Notes under the pieces: generated by a model
Database searches by the model: none
Seen by the model: the letters and a program-made list of their open reading frames with translations, nothing else
Told to the model about the DNA's origin: nothing
Position numbers and translations under genes: made by a program
Source: Bryum argenteum
Taxonomy: Eukaryota; Streptophyta; Bryopsida; Bryales; Bryaceae
DNA length: 64,000 bases
Assembly: GCA_037043015.1 (NCBI GenBank)
Contig: CM073325.1
Location: 10,457,001-10,521,000 of the forward strand
Direction: 5' to 3'
Shown: positions 47,132 through 57,870 of the stretch, one piece after another
Layout of the letters: each line of letters opens with the position of its first letter
How positions within the stretch are numbered: the first letter of the stretch is position 1

Positions 47132-47528
47132 TATTTTACACTTGGCAAATCTTAGTTTCGCTCTACCCCCTCTAAGCATATCCACAGAATGCTCTTGCAA
47201 ATTATGGCCTTCGCCGGGAATGTAAGCAATTATCCCATTTCGATTGGTTACATGTACTTTGGCTATCCTTGAAGGGACACCCTCTAATGTCTAGAGTGAG
47301 TATTCTTGTATGGCGAAGCTATTATTATATAGCTCTCAGTGAAGATTAGTAGAGCTTCATTATGGGACATACTCCATTCTAGACCACTCTACTATGAAAG
47401 AGTAAGGAGGTTGTAGTTTTGACTTTCATGTTTTCTTCCGGAGATAATTCAAGCAATTGCAGTCATGGAATCTTGGAAGAGTTTCCACCACACAATGAGA
47501 GATTTAAACAATCTATGGAATCTCAATC

Positions 47529-47792
47529 TTAACCCCTAAATTTCCTTGTTGCAAAACAGTCTAAGTCACAAAATTGACCTTCCTATAGATTAAGCTCAAA
47601 AAAAATCTAAATCTAAGCATCGTTCAAAAGATTCAACCGTAAGATCTCAAGGTTCACTAAACATTCTTTTCGCATACCAAATTTGAACCGCTCATTTTTT
47701 CCTCATTAATTTTGTGAAATTATAATGGTCAAAGTTGGCTGAGTTTTTCTCTTGCGAGAACCTCCAAAACCCGTTTCGGGTTTTACGGTTAA
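47529..47792. mobile_element. TTAA-flanked MITE, type 2, ~264 bp
   Basis: Starts TTAACCCCTAAA and ends in ACGGTTAA. The body is shared with the other type 2 copies, in the same orientation as 3741-3989. Confidence 0.7.
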
Positions 47793-48140
47793 TTGAGCAC
47801 AATGACTTCATACATATCACAAATTACATGCTCTCGTTTCCAGAATGTACAAATTTACAAAGGTAAGTTCGTACAAGCTATGAAGAATATGTTCGTATTT
47901 GTTCGTACATAAAACTCCTACCATTGGCCGGATAAAATGCAGTGCCTTGATCAATTTCGGTTGAAATTTGGGTCGCCAAGAAGAAAACGCAGTTGGCAAA
48001 TAGGGGAGTGATGGAGTGGCTATAATGATAACCCACAGATGATATCATATTAAAAAAGGGATGTATGGCAGAGCTCGACATGTTCTCTTCACGTGCGACG
48101 TCCTTGGCATCGCAGGTTTTGCCTCCTCGTAAGTCGTAAC

Positions 48141-48510
48141 TTAACCCTTAAACGCCCTTGGGGTCTAAATCGGGCAGCCCAAAATTGGATCACAGCATCT
48201 TTTGGACTTGGGCATCATGAATAGTGCACTTTTTGAACTTGGGCATCATGAATGGACCAATCAATGATGAGCTTGCAACCTCCTACAAGGTTATGTACCA
48301 CCCCAACCTACCTACCACAATTCTTTCAAAGCACAAAATCCTTCAAACAAATTGTGATTTGAATTGTAAAAATTCACTTTTTGAATACATCATAAGATGG
48401 TGACCAGTTTGACATCAAAATATAAGTGAAATGTTGAGTACACTGAGAGCTACAGGGAAGATTCGGTTGGAATCATGCCCCTCGGGCTTGCTTGGGCGTT
48501 TAAGGGTTAA
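48141..48510. mobile_element. TTAA-flanked MITE, type 1, copy C (370 bp)
   Basis: A perfect 17-bp inverted end TTAACCCTTAAACGCCC / GGGCGTTTAAGGGTTAA. The body is similar to 33499-33856 throughout. It is the best-preserved copy. Confidence 0.88.
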
Positions 48511-50007
48511 ACGACCATCTGCTGCCATGCCAGGAAAGCAAGCCTCGAGTTCACTGTTTTCTTTGTCCTCTAACAACATAATTGATCTTTAATTTATTAG
48601 GATTCAAAATGTGTAAAATAATATCATGGGTGAGGACCCTTAGGACTCATTTGATGGACATGATGCATCTTGATTGTTTTGTACGAAGATTACCTCGGAA
48701 GTGAGTATTCTTCATAATGTTGAACCTTGTTGGTATGATAAAGCCTAAGCAAGTTGAAATTCCTTGAGTTCAAATTTTCATCAACAATTAAATTAACAAT
48801 TTACTTTGGTATCCAATTATCACGCTAGCCTTTGCCCCATGTATATTATCTAACCTATGTATAGATTCCGAGTCCTCATACAAGAAGTATATATATATAC
48901 TATTCCATTTAGTAGAGTGGAATGTTAAATTATGGCGTTTGTTGATGGAATTTTAAGAACTTGTTATATTAGATTTGAGAGATGCTTGAGGAATTAAGCA
49001 TAAGCTATGAGTTTTACGGACGTTATGTGTTTGTATATTTGTAGTGGTGAGATACTCTAATTTTTATTTTTTTCTAAATATATCACACTTTCTATAGACA
49101 TGGTTGCATATCTAATTGATTGTTGTATAGAGATTTGAGGCATTTGAGTGTTAGGGATATTTATTGAAGTTTCTGAAATTGATTAGAGATAGCTCACTTG
49201 AGCAATGCTAGAGAAAGCTAGCTCTATGAGGTGTGATCGTATAAATATTTTTTCATGCAAAGGCCTTTGATAGGCTAAGTCTCTCTTTTGAGAAAAGATG
49301 CAACAAACATTTTCATGGAAGATACGTACCGATGTAAAAACGACCTTGTATGCAAATGTTACCCCATTAATTGCTTGCAAACATCTTGAGTTTCAAGTCT
49401 TGGCTTATACTCCACTATCCCAAGATAAGTGTCTTTTTTCATTTCCAAACATTGTCCCAAAATAAGTGTCCAAGAAAGTTTCATTGTGCCAATATACATT
49501 CATCCTATTGTATTTTATCTTCATAAAATTCTTACAAAGAAGCACCTAATGTCTACTTTCTCAAACATACATTATAATACACATTTCTCAATTTTGGAAT
49601 GGAGGGAATAGTAAAGAGACTTATCTTTACGTAGGAGGTTATACACATCTACCATAGTAAAACATTTAGAAGGTGAAGATGTTATTTATATCAATAAAAA
49701 TTTGGTTATGAATTAGAAATACCATAAAAGCAATCGATTCTTTTACTAAAGTCAATATGCAGTCTTATTTCAAAATCACACCATGTCTAGTAAAGTTGAG
49801 AAATGTGTATTACTTTCTAATTCATTCAAGTTACCAACTTTAAAATGTGAAACTAACAAAAAAAATGAAAACCACTTATTTTTCTTCCTGTATTCTTTGT
49901 TTTCATCACATAGAACTCCTAAAAGAAAAGTAAAGTCATTTAAAAAATGAAAGTCTCCTGATTATCATGGTTCATATCGTAATTACCTCAAGAATGCTAC
50001 ATGATTG
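48511..50007. other. AT-rich intergenic region
   Basis: Includes a degenerate Stowaway-like pair of ends at ~49411-49612 (TACTCCACTATCCC and GGAATGGAGGGAATAGTA). No gene is recognised. Confidence 0.45.
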
Positions 50008-50022
50008 TATGAATTCTACAAA

Positions 50023-50367
50023 GCACCACACGGCTTAGCATTGTGGTTAGAGCTCATGGCTCCCATTGAGGAGGTTGCGGGTTCTACTCCCCATGTCAGC
50101 ATGGTGCTCACCACAATAGTCCACCCAATTATGGTGGGGGATTCTTGAACCTTGTTGTATGGGTACCTCAAAGCCCTTTGGGGATACCATGTTGGATATC
50201 TCAAAGGTTCTAGTGGCTAGCTAGGAATTGGCATATGTTTACCCCTAGAGAAGTTAGCACTCCCGGCATTGCTGTGATGACCTCCGGACATACATTCAAG
50301 GATAAGTCGAACGAATGCTCTATTCACACCAGCTTCTAAATAGATTGGAGTTTCTCTTCTTATTCTT
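50023..50367 (+). mobile_element. tRNA-derived SINE, copy 3
   Basis: A diverged copy with recognisable A-box (TAGCATTGTGG) and B-box (GGTTCTACTCC) regions and a CTTCTTATTC tail. The target duplication is TATGAATTCTA (50008-50018) against TATGAATCCTA (50368-50378). It sits ~160 bp upstream of the mitochondrial uL4 start codon. Confidence 0.85.
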
Positions 50368-50528
50368 TATGAATCCTATATATGATCAGAGGCTGTCCAG
50401 CTTATGGACGTCAGCCATGTTATCATCCTGAAATTTCATCCAACGTTCATCGCTTTTACACAAGCATTGAGCTTCGAGGCTTGGCAGGTGTATTGAGCTC
50501 GGAAATCAGACACCGAAATTCTGCAGCG

Positions 50529-52662
50529 ATGGCGGCCACGGCGAGAGCGCTGTGGGCTTCGGCTCGCTCTCAAGCTGCTGTAGGGGTCGATTCCTTCTTT
50601 CTCGTGGCTCTGCTGCATTGACAGCTTCTTTCGCGGTTCATTTTCGTAGTGTATTGAGATCAGGGTTTAAGGTTTAGGGTTTAAGGAGATTCGCAGCATT
50701 TCAATGAGTGCTAGTTTCTTATTAGTCGCATTTCGATCTTGATTAATCTTGGTGAAAATGCAGGGGAACTGCGCTCTTCAAGCAAGTCTTGTGCGATCTT
50801 GGCTTTCCGGACAGCGAGCTGGAGTTGCCACTGCTGTTGCTGTTGAGAAACGCGTGTTTCCTCCCACCCAAGGTAACGTAACTTGATCCCTGTATCTCCT
50901 TTTCGAATGTCTCTGATCATGTTTTCCCAAGGCAATTTCGAGCTCAAGCCCTAAATTTTCCCATCGTTCAAGAAATTGAGGAATGGTATATCAGGTATCA
51001 AACAATAAAAACTTTGTATGAATTGGCTTCCTTTCCGAGCCTAATATGGCTGTTAAATTCCCGGAATCGTGTCACTACTCCTTCACATGCATTAATGATG
51101 GCATATTAAGTTCAGAGGTCTGAACTCACGGTCTTGCACAATACATCCGGGTGCGGAATTTGAGGTTTGTGTATTGAGCACAAGTTTGTGATTCACAGGA
51201 TGTTGTCGGCCTACGAAAACTTTATTAGTATCTGATTTTGAGCCCTAATTCTGCTTCTTCCACATGTAGTCTAGGTTTGAGTGCATGTATTGAATCTTAT
51301 TGTGCCTCAAGGAACGAATCATAATGGGAACAAACACTTTGTTATAAGTACGTGGAGTTCCATAAGACTCCCTTGCAGCCATCAGGGCAGACTTGCTGAA
51401 GGAATGTCTGAAATGTGTGTGTTTAGGCCAGCTGAACGATGTTGAGGTCCAGGTGACTAATTTCCACAATGAGGACAAAGGTCTCGCAACGATAGCAGGC
51501 GATGTGTTTGACGTCCCTATTCGACCGGACATTGTTCATCGTGTTGTGCGGTGGCAACTTGCTAAGAGACGCCAGGTAACTGATCGTACATCATGCTGAG
51601 ATTCTTCTCATAGTTTTGTTGTTCTTTCCACAGTATGTGAGGTGAACGATCCTCGTGCAGGAAGCCTCATCAATATCTGGAAAATTCAATAGCAACCTAC
51701 GTTTCTGAAGAGCTACATGGTGTTTCACGATTGTTGAGTGTGACGATTTTTATCTATTGTTTCTTTCAGGGAAATGCTTCAACCAAGGGCATTCACGAAG
51801 TCAGTGGTACAGGAAGAAAACCTGGTCCTCAGAAAGGCTCTGGTAGAGCTCGACATGGTTCTCTTCGAGGTCCACAGGTGCAGTCATCACCTCTACCATT
51901 AATAGAGGACTTAGCGAGATATGATATTGGACGTTTTTAAAACGCTGTTGCTTCAACCGTCTTGCTCTTTAAGCTTATTTTCTACATTTTAAATTCACCA
52001 AGATGTGTTTTGTGTACTCAGTTTCGAGGAGGTGCTACTCAGCATGGTCCAAAACCACGTAGCCATGAAATCGGATTGCAGAAGCAAGTACGGCGACTTG
52101 GCCTCAAAGTTGCCCTTTCGGCCCGAATTGCTGAGGGCAAGGTATGTGGTTAATTTGCTTCTATACCTTCCATCTCGTCTATGCGCTAGTTTACTGAGAT
52201 ACCTCAACATGGTGTTCTATGGTCGTTTTAGACCACGATTCTCATATCCTCTTCTTTGTGCAGTTGAAGGTGTTCGATACCGTACAGCCACCTACGCTTA
52301 AAACACGTGAAATGGAGCGCTTAATCCACGGAATGGAAGGTAGTAAGAAGGTGCTCATTGTTGACGATGCTCAGCCGGTCAACGAACCATTGTGCCGGGC
52401 TACAGCCAACTTGCATTATATCAATGTGTTACCTGCCGAGGTAAGTGCTCTGAATGATTTTAGTGCCCAAGTGAACCTTCGATTAGCTCGGTCATTATCC
52501 TATTCATTTGGAGCTCATTACTATTGCTTCTAAATCTCTGATTTTGCTTCTACCTTTCAGGGGCTTAATGTTTACAGCATCTTGCAACACGACACCCTGG
52601 TAATGACCTTGGGAGCGATTCGAAAGATTGAAGACCGTCTGCACAAACCAATCAACAGATAA
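50529..52662 (+). CDS. Mitochondrial ribosomal protein uL4m
   Basis: uL4 lines the peptide exit tunnel of the large subunit. Seven exons (50529-50579, 50764-50872, 51427-51575, 51770-51877, 52022-52141, 52264-52440, 52561-52662) give 271 aa. [20 protein letters not shown] is a basic, Ala/Arg/Ser-rich presequence pointing to mitochondria. Bacterial-type L4 signatures follow: [59 protein letters not shown] and [15 protein letters not shown], then [13 protein letters not shown] and [20 protein letters not shown]. An ATG (ATGCAGGGG) spans the exon 2 acceptor, so a transcript starting there could use an alternative N terminus. Telo-box repeats lie in intron 1 (50662-50684). A SINE lies just upstream. 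Confidence 0.94.
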
Positions 52663-53175
52663 TCAACTTCTTCACTGTTGCTTCAATGCTGTACCAGTGG
52701 TTCAAGTAAAGGAGTCAGAGAGTGGCATGACGAATTAGTGGCAACTTGACCTCGAAGCGAAACCCTTCCTACCCTTGCTACTAATTAATGATTCTGAACC
52801 TTTGTCCGAAACCTAGGAAGGCTTCGCCACATTTCTGTTAGCTTCAATCTCTCCTTGGCAGCGCAAAGATGTAGACTGTTCTTATCATGCCACAGAGCTG
52901 CAGTAGGAATGAAGTGGGTGTGGTGACTTCCACTTGTCATTAGTCGCAAAGTAAGCTTCAGTGACGGCAGTTCAACATTTAAATAGGGTATTGCCCTCTT
53001 TTTTTACATAAATTTCTGGCCCATTGAATGGAAGCTTCACTTTGCATTTCGAATACTTCAGAAAATTTGGAGAAAGTTTCGGGTTCTGCGCATCCGTCAT
53101 CCGGTAAAGGAGTTCTTAAACCCTACTCACACAGTCGGCTTGCTTTTGAAGGTAGGATGTGCAAAAATGCAGACG

Positions 53176-53257
53176 CGTCAGCTGCAGGATTTGAACCTGC
53201 GCGGGGGAACCCCAGTAGATTTCGAGTCTACCGCCTTAACCACTCGGCCAAACTGAC
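53176..53257 (-). tRNA. tRNA-Ser(CGA)
   Basis: 82 nt on the minus strand. The acceptor stem pairs GTCAGTT with AGCTGAC, with discriminator G. The anticodon arm GTAGA-CTCGAAA-TCTAC has anticodon CGA. A long variable arm (TGGGGTTCCCCCGC) is typical of class II tRNA-Ser. The T arm holds GGTTCAAATCC. The acceptor CCA is not encoded, as in nuclear genes. Confidence 0.95.
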
Positions 53258-53266
53258 TTGTGCGAG

Positions 53267-53339
53267 CGACCATGCTGGGGATCGAACCCAGAATCTCTTG
53301 CTCCGTAGGCAAGCGCCTTATCCATTGGGCCACACGGTC
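53267..53339 (-). tRNA. tRNA-Arg(ACG)
   Basis: 73 nt on the minus strand. The acceptor stem pairs GACCGTG with CATGGTC, with discriminator G. The anticodon arm CTTGC-CTACGGA-GCAAG has anticodon ACG. The T loop region is GGTTCGATCCC. It lies 9 bp upstream of tRNA-Ser(CGA) in the same orientation, so the two could be transcribed together. Confidence 0.95.
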
Positions 53340-53568
53340 TCGGTCGGGATTGAGAACCCTTCATGTCTTTGACAGTTGGGGTTACGGTATAAGTACGGAT
53401 ATGAACCCCTGAAACGTCGTGCCTATGACCGTGTGGATTAATTCAAACTTTGAGACCTGTAACCGTGGTGCTCGACAATGACCCCTATTCCGATGAATAA
53501 GTGAAGAAACACTTTGCTTGGATGTTGGACGTTGAAAATTTAGTCATTGGATGTTTTTTCTTTTGTGC

Positions 53569-53812
53569 AGTATCCATCGCCAACCCGAAGTAAGCACATC
53601 AGCTTCATTTGCCTTGAATGTCGGTGGACGGGGTTTGGAGTCGCAGGATCTGCCCTTGCGCGTTGCTGGATTACATGGATGCACATCTATATGCGGGATT
53701 GCATGGATTCATCGAAGCGCGGCGCGAGCGGAGTTCAAAGAGTGGCCGGTTGCCGTCCGAGGAAGTGATGAATATTCTCTTGTGACCTCTGTTTCCGACT
53801 TCATCGGTTCAA
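53569..53812 (+). other. Possible exon of unknown gene
   Basis: Bordered by TGTGCAG at the left and AAG-GTATGT at the right, with an open frame reading SASFALNVGGRGLESQDLPL and ending VTSVSDFIGS. I recognise no family. It could be a 5' exon of the Lys-rich ORF downstream, but I could not link them in phase. Confidence 0.25.
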
Positions 53813-54424
53813 GGTATGTACTACTGCTTGTATTTTGCAGTCTTTCTCTTGTGGTGTCACTTTTAGGCTGAGCGCTTCCAACTGCGGTAGGCCATATTGT
53901 GCGAAGTTCTGTACATTTTCTCAATTTACTGCCAACTGGAAGCTCAATTACAATATGGAACTTACTTTGTTCGGCATTGAGAGACGTGCACGTTGCAGTG
54001 GCTTCGGGACATTGTGTCATTCGCCATTGAGAACTTTTGTAGTTGTGTATGTTGCGGAGCTGCTCTTTTAGAGTAAAACTTCAATCTCCTCAAAATTGGC
54101 GGTTTATTAAAGAAAATGAGGGAGTGCTGGGAAGATTGATGTATAGGGACTTGTTACAGCTCATGTAACTCATGGCAAGAGTTAGCTAGGATTCGACACA
54201 AAATGGCAGATGTAATATCGCGAATGTGAGGTTGTAGGCAGTCTTTCGATTTCTTGCTCGGATGCTTTCTTGATCTCTTTCGGTTTTGCATAATTTTTGA
54301 TGCTTGCATCAAGATATTCATTCGTGGATAGTGCTATTGACTCATGTTCGGTGCATGAGAATAGACGATCAGAGTATGTTGAGAGTCTCAAGAAGCTGAG
54401 AAGGAACTCACAGAGATTCTCAAG

Positions 54425-55135
54425 ATGACGAAGAGCAAGAAGAAGCTGTTGAAGGAGAGGAAGCAAAAGAAGAAAAGCGACAAGCTTCTCGTGATGGAGT
54501 TTCGTAAAAAGCGCCTCGGGGAGATGAAAAAGAACAAGAAGTTGGTGAAGGAGAGCGCCAAGTTGATAGGAAAGAACAAGAAACTCGTGAAGAACCTGGC
54601 GAAGGAGAGCATCAAGATGCCAGGAAAGGAGAAGAAGAAGCTGCCGAAGAAGATGATGCAGAAGCACAAGAAGTATGTGAAGAAGCTAAGTAAGGAGATT
54701 TTCAAAATCCTGAAGAAGACGAAGCTACTAGTGAAGAAGCTGGTCAAAGAAAAGCACAAGAAGATTGTGGCGAGGCTGGCAAAGATGATGGACAAGAACA
54801 AGAAGCTCACTAAGAAGCTGGCGAATGAGAGCCTCAAGGTTTTGGACAAGAACAAGAAGCTGCTGTCCAAGGTGATCAAGAAGCGCAAGAAGCATATGAA
54901 GAAGCTACTAAAAGAGAGCCTCAAGGTAGTGGACAAGAATAAGAAGCTGCTGAAGAAATTGGGTAAAGAGATGAAGGAGAACAAGAAGCTCGTGAAGACG
55001 TTGCCTACGGAAAGATTGAATACGAAGCTGCCTAAGGCTTTTGTGGAGATTAAGCAACAAAGTGTCTTGCTTTCTAATACTCGGAGAGCAGGAGGGGCCA
55101 AGATGATGATAACCACGGCTATGATGAAGATATGA
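54425..55135 (+). CDS. Lys-rich heptad-repeat ORF, unrecognised
   Basis: A 236-codon open frame; by my count 80 residues are Lys. It is built from repeats around KNKKLxKKLxKESLKVxD. The clearest unit is 28 residues (84 bp: 54829 to 54913), four heptads, so a long basic coiled coil or amphipathic helix is likely. I do not recognise a family. The +1 frame is Glu-rich but has about nine stops, while this frame has none, which favours it. The frame extends upstream of the ATG for 13 codons to a TGA; a similar repeat (ESLKKL) continues upstream in another frame, so a frameshift or missed intron is possible. After the stop the alternate frame reads DMRFLHRNVQAYLSGHPTFD. It could be a decayed or young gene. 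Confidence 0.45.
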   Translation: MTKSKKKLLKERKQKKKSDKLLVMEFRKKRLGEMKKNKKLVKESAKLIGKNKKLVKNLAKESIKMPGKEKKKLPKKMMQKHKKYVKKLSKEIFKILKKTKLLVKKLVKEKHKKIVARLAKMMDKNKKLTKKLANESLKVLDKNKKLLSKVIKKRKKHMKKLLKESLKVVDKNKKLLKKLGKEMKENKKLVKTLPTERLNTKLPKAFVEIKQQSVLLSNTRRAGGAKMMITTAMMKI

Positions 55136-55199
55136 GGTTTCTGCACAGGAATGTGCAAGCATATCTCTCAGGACATCCAACCTTCGATAAGATCCAACA

Positions 55200-56100
55200 A
55201 TGTAAGCTCTATTACCTTAAGTTGATTTGTCCAGTTGAATATGTCTTAATGTACTTCCTGATTGATGGTGTACAACTCACTGTAACTGATTAATTCAACG
55301 ATTGGTTTTCATTTGTGCTCTTGCAGGTGCTTTTATTATGGTAGCTCCGCCACTAATGGAGACATGTCGGGCTTGTTCAGGTAATATCTTTTGTGAAGAA
55401 TTCCTTAGATGAAATACGGTCACCATGGCCAATTTCTATCAACTTATCCAGATTTGGCATATGATTGACAAATCAGTTTGTCGTGCACCTCATCACTTGC
55501 ATACTACTGCTTCAGATTTTGTAGTTTACAAGTATGGGCCTGTTGTGTATATCAGGAAGATCGATTTGCAATTATGATAAAAAATAGCTCAGTGCTTGAA
55601 TTCAGACAAAAACGTAAAAATAAAAGAAAATCGAGATGAAAGGCAAAGGTCTCCAATGAACATCGTATCAACTCAAGGAGGAATAGATCCTATGGTTTCA
55701 TGATGAAACTAGGCGAATAAACCATATGAGTTTAATTGTAGTTGCGGTTCCCACGATAGTCAAGGACGGAGTGTTTACAAGAGTGTGAGCACAAGCCTGG
55801 GAGAATGAAGGTCTTCGATTGGCCAGACACCATGTCATATCGCAACAAATAATCTCCAAAAAAGAAATTCACCCAGATCTCACTTCCGCAGGAGTGGCGG
55901 TGCACCCAATCATCCTGCACTCACCGTCTGTTGCTTCCTCTTGAGCGGTTTTGTGCAACGAAGTGATGATAGTCATAGTTACTATGAGAGTTGCAATTCG
56001 GAAGTGAAACCAAATTATGAGGCAAAGACTAATTAATGTTGTAGTCGATAATCCTAGTCATTGTTTAAACTCAACATTTATCGATTCATAACTTGCTTCA
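55200..56100. other. Intergenic region, nothing recognised
   Basis: Only short frames. No homology that I can see. Confidence 0.4.
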
Positions 56101-56127
56101 AACAAAACAAATGATGAAAAAAGAAGC

Positions 56128-56484
56128 ATGATTGAAAGCAATACCTCACCACCAACAAGACAAGCTAAAAAAAGAAACATGATTGAATGCAACACCTCCT
56201 TACTAACTAGAGCAAATGGGAAAATGAGCACAATTGAAAGCAATACCTTGTTATTAACAACATCTGCGATGGAAAAAGGAGCACGTTTGAAAGTTGTGAC
56301 TAGGTTACAGAAGCACGATCTACTAGCAACAATTTCTCAAATCGATACTAGAACTCTCCAATTAAGAAGCCATTATGTCATTAACCATTTTACCATTGAA
56401 GACCACATTTTTGTTGCCTATATGAACGACCAAAATATGGTCACTCAAGTTAATGAAGCTGAAAGGATGACCTTTTACAAATGA
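56128..56484 (+). CDS. Small ORF with three 17-residue repeats, unrecognised
   Basis: A 118-codon frame starting with three tandem 51-bp units: MIESNTSPPTRQAKKRN, MIECNTSLLTRANGKMS and TIESNTLLLTTSAMEKG. A non-repeated tail follows (about residues 52-118). The 51-bp period keeps frame. There is no recognised domain, no intron evidence, and it is next to Helitron-like repeats. It may be a transposon-borne or chance frame. Confidence 0.25.
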   Translation: MIESNTSPPTRQAKKRNMIECNTSLLTRANGKMSTIESNTLLLTTSAMEKGARLKVVTRLQKHDLLATISQIDTRTLQLRSHYVINHFTIEDHIFVAYMNDQNMVTQVNEAERMTFYK

Positions 56485-56540
56485 TGACCAAAATATATTC
56501 CAAAATTAGTGACCATTCTACGTTGTCTATCATCAACATC

Positions 56541-57117
56541 ACTAGTATGGCCCTCGGCATTGCCACAGATATATTACTTATAAATAGGTCATTTTTATAG
56601 CTTCTGATGATTTGGGGGCCATAATAATTCAATATCTAAGTACATGTTGACTTGTTTTGCGATCCAATTGTTTACCAAAACTCTACAAAAAACTAGCTTC
56701 CAATGACACCTCATGCGGCACAATCCGACGGGCGGTTCCCAAGATAATAATGTCACTCGCAAAATAAAACAAACTACTTTCCTTCAATAATAAATGGCCC
56801 ACGGCGTTGAAAAGGATATATTGTCAAATTTCTATACTTAACTAAGTTACTATAAAAATAATAAAAAGAATAGAAGAAATTAAAAAAATCTATAATTATA
56901 TTACTTTTGAAATTTATGATGATTTGAGGGCTATAAATACTTCAAAGTTCAATATCTCGATTCTTTTAAACGCCTTTGCGATCCAATTGTTTTCCACAAC
57001 TCCACAAAAGAACCCCCTTCCACCGACACCTAATGCACCTTGATCCAACCGGTGGTCTTCCCCATCACAATATCACAAAAGAAAACTCTAAAAGTAGTAG
57101 ATGCCTTAATAGATAAT
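56541..57117 (-). mobile_element. Two tandem Helitron-like non-autonomous elements
   Basis: Two copies of the 28.8-29.1 kb element lie head to tail: about 56798-56541 and 57117-56800 on the minus strand. Each has a GGCCCNCGGCGTTG/GGCCCTCGGCATTG-type GC-rich terminus next to CTAGT or ATTTATT, a shared ACACCTMATGC..GATCC core and AT-rich 5' starts. Head-to-tail insertion at an A/T is typical of Helitrons. The assignment is inferred from termini only. Confidence 0.5.
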
Positions 57118-57870
57118 AGGTAATAGAAGATATACATGTGATATTACAAAGGAAGGGAGGGGTGTATATGTAAGTGTACATGTGTTTTATGGACGGGGCC
57201 TTTACTCGTTTGGACGACGGACAAAATTCAAAGGAACTTAAAATATATCATATTACATAATTAATGTAGCATGTAGACCGATCAACTAGGTTTGAAACCT
57301 CATTGTGTCTAATGATTCAAAGGATAATTACATATTCTCTCATATGAGTTTCTTGTAATTCACAATTAGATTACATATTCTTTTAGAAAATACACGTTCC
57401 TTATGCATATGTAACCTCTAACAAAATAGGATATGAAATTTTGTGCTAATGGTTATTGCAATTATATTTGACTTATAACGTATTCACAAAGTTATTTCAT
57501 AAGTTCTTCAAATTTGGCAATTCCCTAAAATTGTATACAATTTTGAGTAGTTTTGACTTTTAAAATAACTTATACCGGATCTGACACTGGCTCCATATAA
57601 TCACGGGCATAGAGTACAAGCTATTGACCGATGGATGAACTAGGCAGTCGTTCATGAGCGCCATTTTCTGTACATTCAATAGGTCTTCATCCATCGTCGT
57701 CTCCAGTCACAAACGTGCAGAGGTTTTGCGAAGTTCGGAGGAGCGCGGAGACCGCAATCAGTCGAGGGCGATTGCGAATGCTCGTTTTCTCAATTCCTCT
57801 GTCACGTCGTCTCGCTTCAGAATAGAATTCCGATTGTAGAAGAGGTTCGTTTCATTTATTTTGGTGCACG
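57118..57870. promoter_or_regulatory. ISY1 upstream region
   Basis: AT-rich to ~57600, then GC-richer, presumably the ISY1 promoter and 5' UTR. No other gene seen. Confidence 0.4.

Noticed and set aside
54182..55158. Long minus-strand Leu/Phe-rich frames opposite the Lys-rich ORF
   Set aside because: AAG/GAA-rich sequence read backwards gives CTT/TTC codons and few stops; a composition artefact.
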